Shown here piece after piece: positions 55,339 to 63,335 of a DNA stretch of 64,000 nt. Each line of letters opens with the position of its first letter. The stretch's first letter is position 1. Source of the DNA: Candidatus Lernaella stagnicola (GTDB taxonomy: Bacteria; Lernaellota; Lernaellaia; Lernaellales; Lernaellaceae); the NCBI GenBank assembly GCA_030765525.1, contig JAVCCK010000027.1, positions 1-64,000 of the forward strand, given 5' to 3'. A model generated the notes under the pieces. It made no database searches, was not told the origin of the DNA, and saw nothing but the letters and a program-made list of their open reading frames with translations. A program made the position numbers and the translations under genes.

Positions 55339-55850
55339 CCCCTATGCGGCGGGTGCTGGTCCTCGGCCCCTGCGGGGCTGGGAAATCGACCTTTGCCCGC
55401 CGCCTGGGCGATGCCACCGGATTGCCGGTGGTTTACCTGGATCAAGAATTCTGGAAGCCCGGCTGGGTGATGACGCCCCGCGCGGTGTGGGAGCAGCGGG
55501 TGCGCGAGCTCGCCGCGGGCGACCGTTGGGTGATGGACGGCAACTACGATTCGACGCTTCACCTGCGCACGCCGCGGGCCGACACGATTGTCTACCTCGA
55601 CTTCCCGCGCCGGCTGTTCATGGCACGAATCTTCCGGCGCATCGCCGCCGATCACGGCCGCACTCGCGTGGACATGGCCCCCGGCTGCCCCGAGCGCCTC
55701 AACCTGGAATTTTTCCGCTTTGCCTGGAACTTCAACCGCGACGTCCGCCCGGCCGTGCTGGACACCATCGCCCGCCTCGCGCCCCGGTCCGAGTTGCTGG
55801 TTTTCACCCACCCCGCCGCCGCCGAAACCTGGCTCACCAAAATTCGTTAG
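55335..55850 (+). CDS. Small P-loop kinase (FlaR / adenylate-kinase-related)
   Basis: 171 aa. GTG 55335 overlaps the previous stop (GTGA); ATG 55344 is an alternative. Walker A is GPCGAGKST (residues 11-19), followed by FARRLGDATGLPVVYLDQEFW, DRWVMDGNYDSTL and ADTIVYLDFPRRLFMARIFRR. This is the pattern of the 'topology modulation protein' FlaR group, adenylate-kinase-like proteins with unknown substrate. LFMARIFRRIAADHGRTRVDMAPGC includes the lid arginines. Coupling with a secreted phosphoesterase gene does not explain its role. Confidence 0.87.
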   Translation: MTPMRRVLVLGPCGAGKSTFARRLGDATGLPVVYLDQEFWKPGWVMTPRAVWEQRVRELAAGDRWVMDGNYDSTLHLRTPRADTIVYLDFPRRLFMARIFRRIAADHGRTRVDMAPGCPERLNLEFFRFAWNFNRDVRPAVLDTIARLAPRSELLVFTHPAAAETWLTKIR

Positions 55851-55876
55851 GATCGTTTTTTCAAGTGACATGACCA

Positions 55877-55905
55877 TTGACAAAACCGCTGTAATATTGT
55901 GCTAT
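55877..55905 (+). promoter_or_regulatory. Candidate promoter for the C25 protease gene
   Basis: A consensus TTGACA (55877-55882) is followed after 17 bp by TGCTAT (55900-55905), which matches the -10 consensus at only 3 of 6 positions. It lies about 118 bp before the start codon, in a 172-bp gap that otherwise holds only a T-run just after the preceding stop. Confidence 0.35.
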
Positions 55906-56022
55906 TTGACGCCGCTTGAGAATTTTCAAAAAGAATCGTCACCATGAAGCGGGTCCTCTTATTTCTCAGACCAGAAGCGCGTGTTTACTATTTACGCTTT
56001 TGTCGATGGGGGAGCGGTGCCG

Positions 56023-59019
56023 ATGCGAAGAACTAGCCTTGTTATCGCGATAATTTGCTTTTTGTGCGTTGCGTCCGGTGTTTTTTCCTCGGCGCACGCA
56101 GAGTTCATCGAACTCGATTACTCGTTTGACAACCTGACCGAGAGCACAGAGTCAGGGATCAGCGAGTTCGCCTTTGACGACGCAATTCAGTATTTGCGCC
56201 CCGGCTCCTATGCGATTCCCATGCGTACGGCCAGGGTTCTGTTGCCGCCGGATACGCAAGTAGAAGCCATCGAAGTGATCCCCGGCGCCTTGGCGGAGCT
56301 GGACGGTTTCTATGAACTGAGAGTCACGCCGTTGCCTTCGCCGCAGTGGGGTGGCGACGCGTCGGATTCACCTGTGGCGGACGGCGTTTCGGTTCGGAAC
56401 GATTTGCCGAGCGACTTACACGAATTTCACTCGGTGCAGTTTTTCCGAGGCGCGGGAATCGCCCTCATCAATTTATTCCCCTTTCAGTACGACGAGGCGG
56501 GAAAAACCGTATCCTTTTATCGAAACTTCACGCTCCGGGTGACGATCGGGCCCGAAACCCAAGAGCGAGACAGGCTGCCCTACCGCGGCATCCCCGAAGA
56601 TGTAGAGCAAATCAAAATTTTCGTCGATAACCCCGGAGAGTTGGAGTATTTCGAGCCGGAGGTATCCGCGCCCAAGACAACCAATCCCTATGTCATCATC
56701 ACCAATGATCTCATGGAAGATAAAATGCTCGAGTATGCCGATCACATCAACGGCTTCATGGGCAACCCGAATTATGCCTCAGTAACCAACATCCAGGACA
56801 TCTACAATAGCTACCAGGGAGTGGACTACCCGGACGAAATCCGCCGGTTTGTTCGCAATCGTTACGAAAACCACTTCGCCCTGTTCGTCTTGTTGGCCGG
56901 CGACGCGGATTTGGCCGACGTCGTCATTCCACGCCGCGGCATTTATGGCTACGTCAACTCCTCCAGCGGCCCTGTCGTGGATTTCCAAATCCCTTGTGAT
57001 TACTACTACTCCTGTCTGGACGGCTCGTGGAATTACGACGGCGACGCCACCTGGGGCGAGCATACCGACGGCAGCAACGGCGGCGATGTGGACATGTTCG
57101 GCGACGTGGAGATCGGTCGCCTCCCCATTGAAACCATCGGCCAGGCGCGCCGGTCGACCGAAAAGCTCATCGCACACCACAATTGGATACACACGCAGCG
57201 CTTCCTTTGGCTCGGCGAGCAACTGGATGATGACCCTCTCACTTGGGGCGGCGATAACAAAGACACGGTGTGGAATCTGATCAGCGGCTGGGGCAACCTT
57301 TCGCTCTTGCCGTTGTATAACCGCGACAGGACGTTTTCGAATAGCGCGACCCTGAACGCGATGAACGGCGACTCGTACAGGAACATCAACCACAGCGGTC
57401 ATTCAAGTTGGCGTTATTGGTGCGGCATCAGGCCGGATGACATTCATTACACAGGCAGCGTCGTGACCAACGACGACCCGTATTTCATCTTCAGCGACGG
57501 ATGCAATTTCGTGGCGTTCGACAACTCCGACGGGAGCGGCAATTACAACGCCGACAGCGTCGGGGAAGAACTCGTCATGAACACCGAAGCAGGGGCGTAT
57601 TCGATCGTCAGCAATTCCCGGTACGGGTGGTACTGGGCCGGCTCGACTAACGGGCCCGGCGCCTGCTACGACCGGGAATTCTGGGACGCGGCCAGTTCGT
57701 CGGCATCTCAAAAGCTCGGCGCCATGCTCCGCTTATCAAAAATGGTTAACATGGCCAACGTCGGGGAAACCGGATCGTTTCGCTGGATGATCATGTCGTT
57801 GAACCTGTTGGGTTGTCCCGCGACGCATCCCGTGTATTTCACCCGCTGCGATAACGACGGCGACGGTTCGCCGAATGTCACCTGTTTTGGCGGCGATTGC
57901 CACGACGGCGACAGCGACATCAATCCCGGTGCCGACGAAGTCTGCAACGGAGTCGACGACAACTGCGACGGAAATGTCGACGAAGGCGGCGCCGCGCTGT
58001 GCAGTGACGGTATCTCGTGCACCGAAGATTACTGCGACGGCGCCCGTGGCTGCCGGAACGAAGCTATCAACTCGCGCTGCAACGACGGCGTCAATTGCAC
58101 GACCGACGAGTGCATCACCGTGATCGGCTGCCGCAACACGCCCGTCAACAGCGCCTGCAACGACGGATACGACTGCACTGACGATGTCTGCAGCGCCTCC
58201 AGCGGGTGTTCCAACTCGCCGATTCATTCCCGATGCGACGACAACTTTACCTGCACGACCGATACCTGTGACCCGGGCAAGGGCCAACTGGCCACGGGCT
58301 GTAATTTCCAGCCCATTCATTCCCGATGCGCCGACGGCTTTAGTTGCACCGATGATTCCTGCGACCCGGCCAACGGTCAATCCGGAACCGGCTGCTACAT
58401 TCAATCTCTCGATTCGCGCTGCGAAGATGGCCTCTATTGCACCGACAACACCTGCGACCCAGCGACCGGCGACCCCGCCACCGGGTGTTTGCTTACGCTC
58501 TTTCACACCCGCTGCGAAGACAACGTCGACTGCACGCAAAACGTCTGCGATCCGGCCGACGGCTGCACCTTCTTGGCGCAGGATGATCTTTGCAACGATG
58601 GCGTTTTCTGCAACGGCGCGGAATATTGCGACACCCAAGACGATTGCTCGCCGGGCGAAGAACCGTGCCCCGACGACGGCCTGTGGTGCACGGGCGAAGA
58701 AATCTGTCACGAGAACGAACAAACCTGCAAACAAGTCGACGTCCCTTGCCAAGAGGACGGATTGTTCTGCAACGGCGACGAGTCGTGCAACGAATCCGAC
58801 AAAGCCTGCGTGTCCGCCGGCGACCCCTGCGCCGCCGACAAAACGTGCAATGAGAGCGCCAACTCCTGCGACGATGCCGGTGACGACGACGCCGGTGACG
58901 ACACTGATGATGACGCGAACGACACCGATGACGACACCGATAACGGCGACGACGACGCCAATAACGGTACCAAAGACACCGATGATGATGACGACGGCGG
59001 CGGTTCCTGCGGCGGCTGA
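56023..59019 (+). CDS. Secreted gingipain-like (C25) cysteine protease with MopE, Cys-rich repeats and Asp tail
   Basis: ATG 56023 (998 aa), with GGGGGAG at about 8 nt; the frame extends to 55981 without a site. The signal peptide ends SSAHA and has no lipobox. A propeptide-like beta domain covers about residues 20-210; the C25 catalytic part follows, with TNPYVIITNDLMEDKM, His460 in INHSGHSSWRYW and Cys494 in IFSDGCNFVAFDN. The 34-residue spacing is like that of the gingipain His-Cys pair. Residues about 609-655 are a MopE-type metal-binding motif (DNDGDG ... CNGVDDNCDGNVDEG), about 660-948 are Cys-rich repeats, and the tail is Asp-rich, ending GGGSCGG. No type IX sorting domain is seen. Strong surface protease candidate. 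Confidence 0.9.
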   Translation: MRRTSLVIAIICFLCVASGVFSSAHAEFIELDYSFDNLTESTESGISEFAFDDAIQYLRPGSYAIPMRTARVLLPPDTQVEAIEVIPGALAELDGFYELRVTPLPSPQWGGDASDSPVADGVSVRNDLPSDLHEFHSVQFFRGAGIALINLFPFQYDEAGKTVSFYRNFTLRVTIGPETQERDRLPYRGIPEDVEQIKIFVDNPGELEYFEPEVSAPKTTNPYVIITNDLMEDKMLEYADHINGFMGNPNYASVTNIQDIYNSYQGVDYPDEIRRFVRNRYENHFALFVLLAGDADLADVVIPRRGIYGYVNSSSGPVVDFQIPCDYYYSCLDGSWNYDGDATWGEHTDGSNGGDVDMFGDVEIGRLPIETIGQARRSTEKLIAHHNWIHTQRFLWLGEQLDDDPLTWGGDNKDTVWNLISGWGNLSLLPLYNRDRTFSNSATLNAMNGDSYRNINHSGHSSWRYWCGIRPDDIHYTGSVVTNDDPYFIFSDGCNFVAFDNSDGSGNYNADSVGEELVMNTEAGAYSIVSNSRYGWYWAGSTNGPGACYDREFWDAASSSASQKLGAMLRLSKMVNMANVGETGSFRWMIMSLNLLGCPATHPVYFTRCDNDGDGSPNVTCFGGDCHDGDSDINPGADEVCNGVDDNCDGNVDEGGAALCSDGISCTEDYCDGARGCRNEAINSRCNDGVNCTTDECITVIGCRNTPVNSACNDGYDCTDDVCSASSGCSNSPIHSRCDDNFTCTTDTCDPGKGQLATGCNFQPIHSRCADGFSCTDDSCDPANGQSGTGCYIQSLDSRCEDGLYCTDNTCDPATGDPATGCLLTLFHTRCEDNVDCTQNVCDPADGCTFLAQDDLCNDGVFCNGAEYCDTQDDCSPGEEPCPDDGLWCTGEEICHENEQTCKQVDVPCQEDGLFCNGDESCNESDKACVSAGDPCAADKTCNESANSCDDAGDDDAGDDTDDDANDTDDDTDNGDDDANNGTKDTDDDDDGGGSCGG
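57847..58866 (+). repeat. MopE motif and tandem Cys-rich (CTDC-like) repeats within the C25 protease
   Basis: 57847-57990 code for the MopE motif. From about 58000 to 58866 come roughly ten repeats of 22-31 residues of the form C-x-D/E-x-x-x-C-T-x-D-x-C (for example CSDGISCTEDYC, CNDGVNCTTDEC, CDDNFTCTTDTC). Each also has RC or AC before the unit. The DNA is diverged, so this is an old protein-level repeat array, probably a rigid disulfide-linked stalk. Confidence 0.85.
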
Positions 59020-59023
59020 GGCG

Positions 59024-60442
59024 CTAGCTTAACGTCTCGTCGTCCACCGCGAGGCTCTTTAGAATCGGCAGCAGATCGGAAGGCTCGAGTTCGCCGGAGG
59101 CTAGGCGGTCGGCGAGGTCGGCAAGGGTTTGGCGGAGGGCGTCGAGTGTCGATTCAGCGCGCAGCAGGCGCGTGCTGGTCAGTTCGATGCGCTCGGCCAT
59201 GTCGGTCAAAATCGCATGCATCAGCTTCTTGTTGGCCGACAGGAAAAGCGTCAACTCGTCGGTGCCGATGCGCAGGATCTCACTCTCGGTCAGCGTGCGC
59301 ACCGTCGCTGAACGCAACGCGCCGCGCACCAACGCCATCTCGCCCAGCACCTTGCGCGGCTGCGTGATCACCGCCAGGCGCCGCCCGCCGCGAATCACCT
59401 CCACCTGCCCGCTGACCAACCAGTACACCGCGTCGGCGATGTCATCTTCGTAGAACACGACCCGACCCGGCGGCAGTTGCAGCAGTTGACCGCCTTCGGG
59501 CCCCGACGAGCCCACCGATGAGTTGGGCGAGACCACCTCGGCCGGCGGCGCTTCGTCCGCGCCACGCTCGTGAAAGATGCCGCTGTCGAGGGGCGATTCG
59601 GTTTCGCCGACCACCCACGCCAGGTCGTACATCACCTCGTGCATGTCCTGATAACGCCTCGCGGGCTGCTTGGCGGTCATGCGGTCGATCAGCTTCATGA
59701 CACGCCGGTGCGACTCGTCGGTCCAGTCGGCCGGGTAGCTGATGGCGTCGGTCAACTGCCGCGTGAGCACCAGCGGAATGCTCGTCCCCTTGAAGGGCGG
59801 TTCGCCGATCAGCAGAAAGTACAGGCTGCAGCCCAGGCTGTAGATGTCCGAACGGCGGTCGATGGGCGCTTGCCGGCTGATCTGCTCCGGCGCCAGGTAG
59901 TGCGGCGTGCCCAGGATGCCGCCCGCCATGGTGACCGAAGGGTCGTCGGCGGTTTTGGCCAGGCCGAAATCGCTCACTTTGGCCATGCTGTCGGCGGTCA
60001 GCAAAATGTTCGAGGGCTTGATGTCGCGGTGCACGTAGCCCTTTTCGTGCATATACGCCAGGGCGTCGGCGACCTGGGCGAAAATGGCCACCGCCTGCTC
60101 GAGGTACATGGGGCCGTCGAGGTGGACGTTCTGGTCGGCGGACAGGCCGTTGATGAACTCCATAACCAGATACGGCCGGTCGTCGTCGAGGCGGCCCATG
60201 TCGTAGGCTTCGACCAGGTTGTCATGCCGGAGCGAAATCGCCGTGCGGGCCTCGCGTTCGAAGCGTTCGGCGTAATCGCAGAAGGGGCCGGTGCAGGCGA
60301 TGTCTTTGAGCACCTTGAGCGCCACCGTTTTGCCGTCGGCGTCGCGGGTGCCGCGGTACACCTCGGCCATGCCGCCGCTGCCGATGGGCCGGAGGCCGGT
60401 GAAGCCGGGGATTTCTTGAACCGACGCTTGAAAAGCTCTCAT
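59024..60442 (-). CDS. Serine/threonine protein kinase fused to a cyclic-nucleotide-binding domain
   Basis: 472 aa. Kinase residues about 14-275: GSGGMAEVYRG (glycine loop), Lys43 in VALKVLKD, HRDIKPSN (138-145), DFG (158-160), GTPHYLAPEQ activation segment. Residues about 310-430 are a cAMP/cGMP-binding fold: GRVVFYEDDIADAVYWLVSGQVEVIRGG, then GEMALVRGALRSATVRTLT, which is the phosphate-binding cassette (GEMAL ... RSATV). There is no transmembrane helix, so it is cytoplasmic. A nucleotide-gated kinase is the likely role, analogous to PKA but in one chain. It ends a leftward operon behind the MBOAT-like protein (19-bp gap); the stop is 4 bp from the convergent protease stop. Confidence 0.93.
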   Translation of the reverse strand: MRAFQASVQEIPGFTGLRPIGSGGMAEVYRGTRDADGKTVALKVLKDIACTGPFCDYAERFEREARTAISLRHDNLVEAYDMGRLDDDRPYLVMEFINGLSADQNVHLDGPMYLEQAVAIFAQVADALAYMHEKGYVHRDIKPSNILLTADSMAKVSDFGLAKTADDPSVTMAGGILGTPHYLAPEQISRQAPIDRRSDIYSLGCSLYFLLIGEPPFKGTSIPLVLTRQLTDAISYPADWTDESHRRVMKLIDRMTAKQPARRYQDMHEVMYDLAWVVGETESPLDSGIFHERGADEAPPAEVVSPNSSVGSSGPEGGQLLQLPPGRVVFYEDDIADAVYWLVSGQVEVIRGGRRLAVITQPRKVLGEMALVRGALRSATVRTLTESEILRIGTDELTLFLSANKKLMHAILTDMAERIELTSTRLLRAESTLDALRQTLADLADRLASGELEPSDLLPILKSLAVDDETLS

Positions 60443-60461
60443 GTCGACCGGTCCTTGTTTC

Positions 60462-61916
60462 CTAGTAGAAAATTCCGCCGAGCAAGCGCATGATCTCGGT
60501 CAAGTTGAGACCGGATGTCAGCCCTTGCTGTACCATATAAATACACGACATCAGGAAGAAAGTCAGATAGATCTTCCCGACGCCGATCACCTGCCCCAAC
60601 AGCTTGAATTTACCGATTTTTTCCCGCAGACGCCGGTTTCGCCCTTTCTGGGCCATGAACAACTGAAGCCAGATGTTCAGCCCCGTCAGCACGCCCAGCA
60701 GGCCGGAGCGCACGAGAATCGGATACGCAAAGGACATGTTGCCCCGGTAGAAACTGATGGGGACAAGGTGCACGAAGATCCCCAGGCCGATGAAGAAACA
60801 CAGAATGCAGGCCAGCATGTAGGCGGCGTATTTGCCGATCTTGCGACCGGTCTTGAGCAGCACGGGGTTGAAGATGATCGCCACGACGAAATCGCGGTTG
60901 TAGATGTTCCACCGCCGCCAGTGCTCGAGCAGGTTTTTGGCGAAGAAGGGGAAGTAGAAATCGGCCTTGAGGTCGAAGCCGAACATCCGCCACAGGCCGA
61001 TGATCAGATACACGTTGCCGGCCAATTCCAGGAATATTTTCAAGAAGTTATAGTGCGTAAACAGCAAGATCTGCCAGCCGGGCAGTTCGGAAGCGAGGTC
61101 TTGAATTGGCGTGGGTCCCTGCCAGTCGAGCCAGTGGGAAAACAGCGTCGTGCGGATGATCAGATACAGCAGCCCCTGCCCGAACAGGATGACGCCGTCG
61201 CGGGCGATGAGTGTCCGCTTGCGCGCCATGAACTGGTTGTTGAAGTAGGCGTAGCCGATCGGCTTGATGTGGTAAGGCACCAGGAAAAAGGGCCCGGCGA
61301 ACAGGTAAAGAAACAGGTTGAGCAGCGACTGCTCTTCGGGTTTCCCGGCGAGCAGATTCGTCTTTTCAAACAGGTAGTAAACGCTTTTGAGGAAGATGGC
61401 GAAGAAGGCGACCACCGCGAAAACATGCATCTGTCGCGGCACGATCAGCGGCTTGAGATGCCCGCGCCACGCCAAGAAAAACATCGCCCAGAACAAAATG
61501 AGCGCCGCCCATTTCGCCTTGTTCGGTAAGCCGGAGCGTACGAGGTGGTAGAGGCCCAGGCCGATGATCGGCATCACGACCAGGGTTTGCCAGGGGATGA
61601 GTATCGGCGCGGTGCAAACCGAAACCAGCAGCAAAAACGAACGCTTGTACGCCGCCGGCACGAACCACCCGGCCACGACAAAGGCCCACATCACCGCCAG
61701 GAAGGTGCCCAACCCGCGAGCGTTGGCGGTCTGGTTGAAGTCGCCGGGCATGAAGCTATAAATCGGGCCGGACTTGTACAGGTAATATAGGACGTAGAAA
61801 ACAATCGCCGCCCCGGCCGCCAACGCCGGCGCGCCCCACCAGGGTCGATCGGCGTCGTTCTCGAGAACCTTCGGGTCCAGGTTCTTTTCTTTCAGCCAGG
61901 AAAGCACGGCCTGCAC
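60462..61916 (-). CDS. MBOAT-like O-acyltransferase membrane protein
   Basis: 484 aa from GTG 61916, with AGAAGGA upstream. About eleven hydrophobic helices. The middle holds FFAKNLLEHWRRWNIYNRDFVV, which matches the MBOAT W-x-R-W-[HN] helix (normally FWRRWHISL), with Asn instead of His. The active-site His of MBOAT enzymes (normally GLWHG) could be His in CFFIGLGIFVHLVP, but the context is not canonical. If active, it would transfer acyl groups to a surface glycan or lipid, like AlgI or DltB. No partner esterase is adjacent in the operon, although an SGNH hydrolase lies far upstream. An inactive scaffold is possible. Confidence 0.7.
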   Translation of the reverse strand: MQAVLSWLKEKNLDPKVLENDADRPWWGAPALAAGAAIVFYVLYYLYKSGPIYSFMPGDFNQTANARGLGTFLAVMWAFVVAGWFVPAAYKRSFLLLVSVCTAPILIPWQTLVVMPIIGLGLYHLVRSGLPNKAKWAALILFWAMFFLAWRGHLKPLIVPRQMHVFAVVAFFAIFLKSVYYLFEKTNLLAGKPEEQSLLNLFLYLFAGPFFLVPYHIKPIGYAYFNNQFMARKRTLIARDGVILFGQGLLYLIIRTTLFSHWLDWQGPTPIQDLASELPGWQILLFTHYNFLKIFLELAGNVYLIIGLWRMFGFDLKADFYFPFFAKNLLEHWRRWNIYNRDFVVAIIFNPVLLKTGRKIGKYAAYMLACILCFFIGLGIFVHLVPISFYRGNMSFAYPILVRSGLLGVLTGLNIWLQLFMAQKGRNRRLREKIGKFKLLGQVIGVGKIYLTFFLMSCIYMVQQGLTSGLNLTEIMRLLGGIFY

Positions 61917-61928
61917 AGTGAATCCTTC

Positions 61929-62501
61929 TTACGGCGCCGGCGGCGCATCGGTGGGAGCGCGGCGCGCGGCCATCACCTCGCGCACGACCTCGACCAAGAA
62001 AACCAATGCCGCCGCGGCAATCAACCAAATGCCGAAACGGTAGAAAACCTTCAGAGCTTCGGCCGGAAGGAGCATCAACGGCAGCGCCTGACTCGCGCCG
62101 AGCACGACCGCCGCCCCGAGCATCAACCTGCGCCAAAGCACTTTGCGGCGGGAAAATAGTACATATAGCGCGGCGCCGAGGCCGAATACCGCCAGCCACC
62201 CGACCAACAGATGCTGCCAGATGCGTAATAGCTGCAAATCAACGCGGATATCGCCTGGTTCGGGCAGGTCTTTGAATTCTTTGGCCAGAATTCGTTCGCG
62301 CACGGCGGGCACGGCGATGATCTCCCGCCGCCGCTGCTCGCGCTCGCGGGTTTTCTCCAGTTGGTAATCCTTGACACCCCGGTATCCGGCCAGTTCCCTG
62401 TTCAGCAAGTGCCAATAACCCAACGCGATGGCCGCCGCGACCACCACCGAAGCCAAGGCCAGCGACACGTTGGTTACGCGATCTCGGGTCAAGAACCGCA
62501 A
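61929..62501 (-). CDS. Small multi-pass membrane protein
   Basis: 190 aa from TTG 62501: GGAGG lies 7 nt before it and the start overlaps the methyltransferase gene by 13 nt. An alternative ATG in another frame uses the same site but encodes an unlikely Arg-rich chain. Four hydrophobic helices (LALASVVVAAAIALGYW, LLVGWLAVFGLGAALYVLF, LMLGAAVVLGASQALPLML, FGIWLIAAAALVFLVEVV), with an extracytoplasmic charged loop between the first two (about residues 37-88). No family recognised. Its position immediately before the MBOAT-like protein suggests an accessory subunit. Confidence 0.72.
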   Translation of the reverse strand: MRFLTRDRVTNVSLALASVVVAAAIALGYWHLLNRELAGYRGVKDYQLEKTREREQRRREIIAVPAVRERILAKEFKDLPEPGDIRVDLQLLRIWQHLLVGWLAVFGLGAALYVLFSRRKVLWRRLMLGAAVVLGASQALPLMLLPAEALKVFYRFGIWLIAAAALVFLVEVVREVMAARRAPTDAPPAP

Positions 62502-63316
62502 ACTGCATCCTCCGCCAGGTTAGGAGCGTCGTGCCGACGAAAACGCATCACATGATAGCGAATCGGGAAATAGTAGTACTGCGGATACAGCTTCGTGTCG
62601 ATCCGGTGCGACTCCAAGCAGAAACCGTTGGCAAAAAAAGGCGCGGTCAGGTACTCAACGGGATAGGTTTTGAAACTCGCCTCGCGGACCGGCTCGACCA
62701 TTGTCACGTGGCCCTCTTTTTTTAGCGCACGGTAGATAGATTGGTACAAGCGGTTGCGTTCTTCGAGGTCTTTCTGCGGTAGAGGTTTTTCAAGGTCCCT
62801 TATACCCAGGCGGCAATTGATCACTGTCACGACATCGATTTGGTTTTCCGGCAACATCACGTCCTCCGGACGCGAATGAACTAGGTGAACCCGATCCTCG
62901 CCGGGAAGCGTGAACGCATCCAACGTCGCTCGGAGGAATTCTAAAGACAACGCATCGGTATCCACCGCGTAAATTTTAGCGACATCCACCTGCCCGCGTA
63001 GTAAGCGAATCTCAAAAGCGCCGGTGCCCGCGCCGATATCCGCAATCACGTCGCCGTCTTTGAGTCCGAGGTCTGCCATCGTCGGCAGCAACGACATCGA
63101 CTTGAAAAGATTCATCGGGTCGCGGCCCTCGGCCGCCCACCGGTTTAACACTTGACGGTTGTTTTCCATGTTGCGTTGCCGGTCGGTTGCTTCGGCCGTC
63201 GGAGCCAGCGAGTGAAACATCTTGTATCGGAAGCGGTTGTGAATCCAGAGACCGGCCGCTACCAACAAGACGATCGCCAACAATAATGCGGTGGTTCCAG
63301 CGATTCGCTTGGCCAT
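62489..63316 (-). CDS. Membrane-anchored SAM-dependent methyltransferase
   Basis: 275 aa from ATG 63316, with AAGGGG at 5 nt. An N-terminal helix (GTTALLLAIVLLVAAGLWI) tethers a soluble domain with DVIADIGAGTGAFEIRLLRG (motif I), IYAVDTDALSLEFLRAT (acidic end of beta2), DVVTVINCRLGIRD and ALKKEGHVTMVEPVREAS. The tether is unusual: with the basic residues just outside the helix (MAKR before it, HNRFRYK after) the orientation is ambiguous, and SAM is available only in the cytoplasm. It sits in the MBOAT/kinase operon, 19 bp after the Fe-S protein gene. The substrate is unknown. Confidence 0.85.
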   Translation of the reverse strand: MAKRIAGTTALLLAIVLLVAAGLWIHNRFRYKMFHSLAPTAEATDRQRNMENNRQVLNRWAAEGRDPMNLFKSMSLLPTMADLGLKDGDVIADIGAGTGAFEIRLLRGQVDVAKIYAVDTDALSLEFLRATLDAFTLPGEDRVHLVHSRPEDVMLPENQIDVVTVINCRLGIRDLEKPLPQKDLEERNRLYQSIYRALKKEGHVTMVEPVREASFKTYPVEYLTAPFFANGFCLESHRIDTKLYPQYYYFPIRYHVMRFRRHDAPNLAEDAVCGS

Positions 63317-63335
63317 CACATCCCCTTGTTCGGCA

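Noticed and set aside
57847-58866. CRISPR-like regular repeats
   Set aside because: The regularity is at protein level (Cys spacing); the DNA units are diverged and of unequal length.
58184-59032. Ala/Thr/Pro-rich frame over the Cys repeats
   Set aside because: A frame-shifted reading of the protease repeat region.
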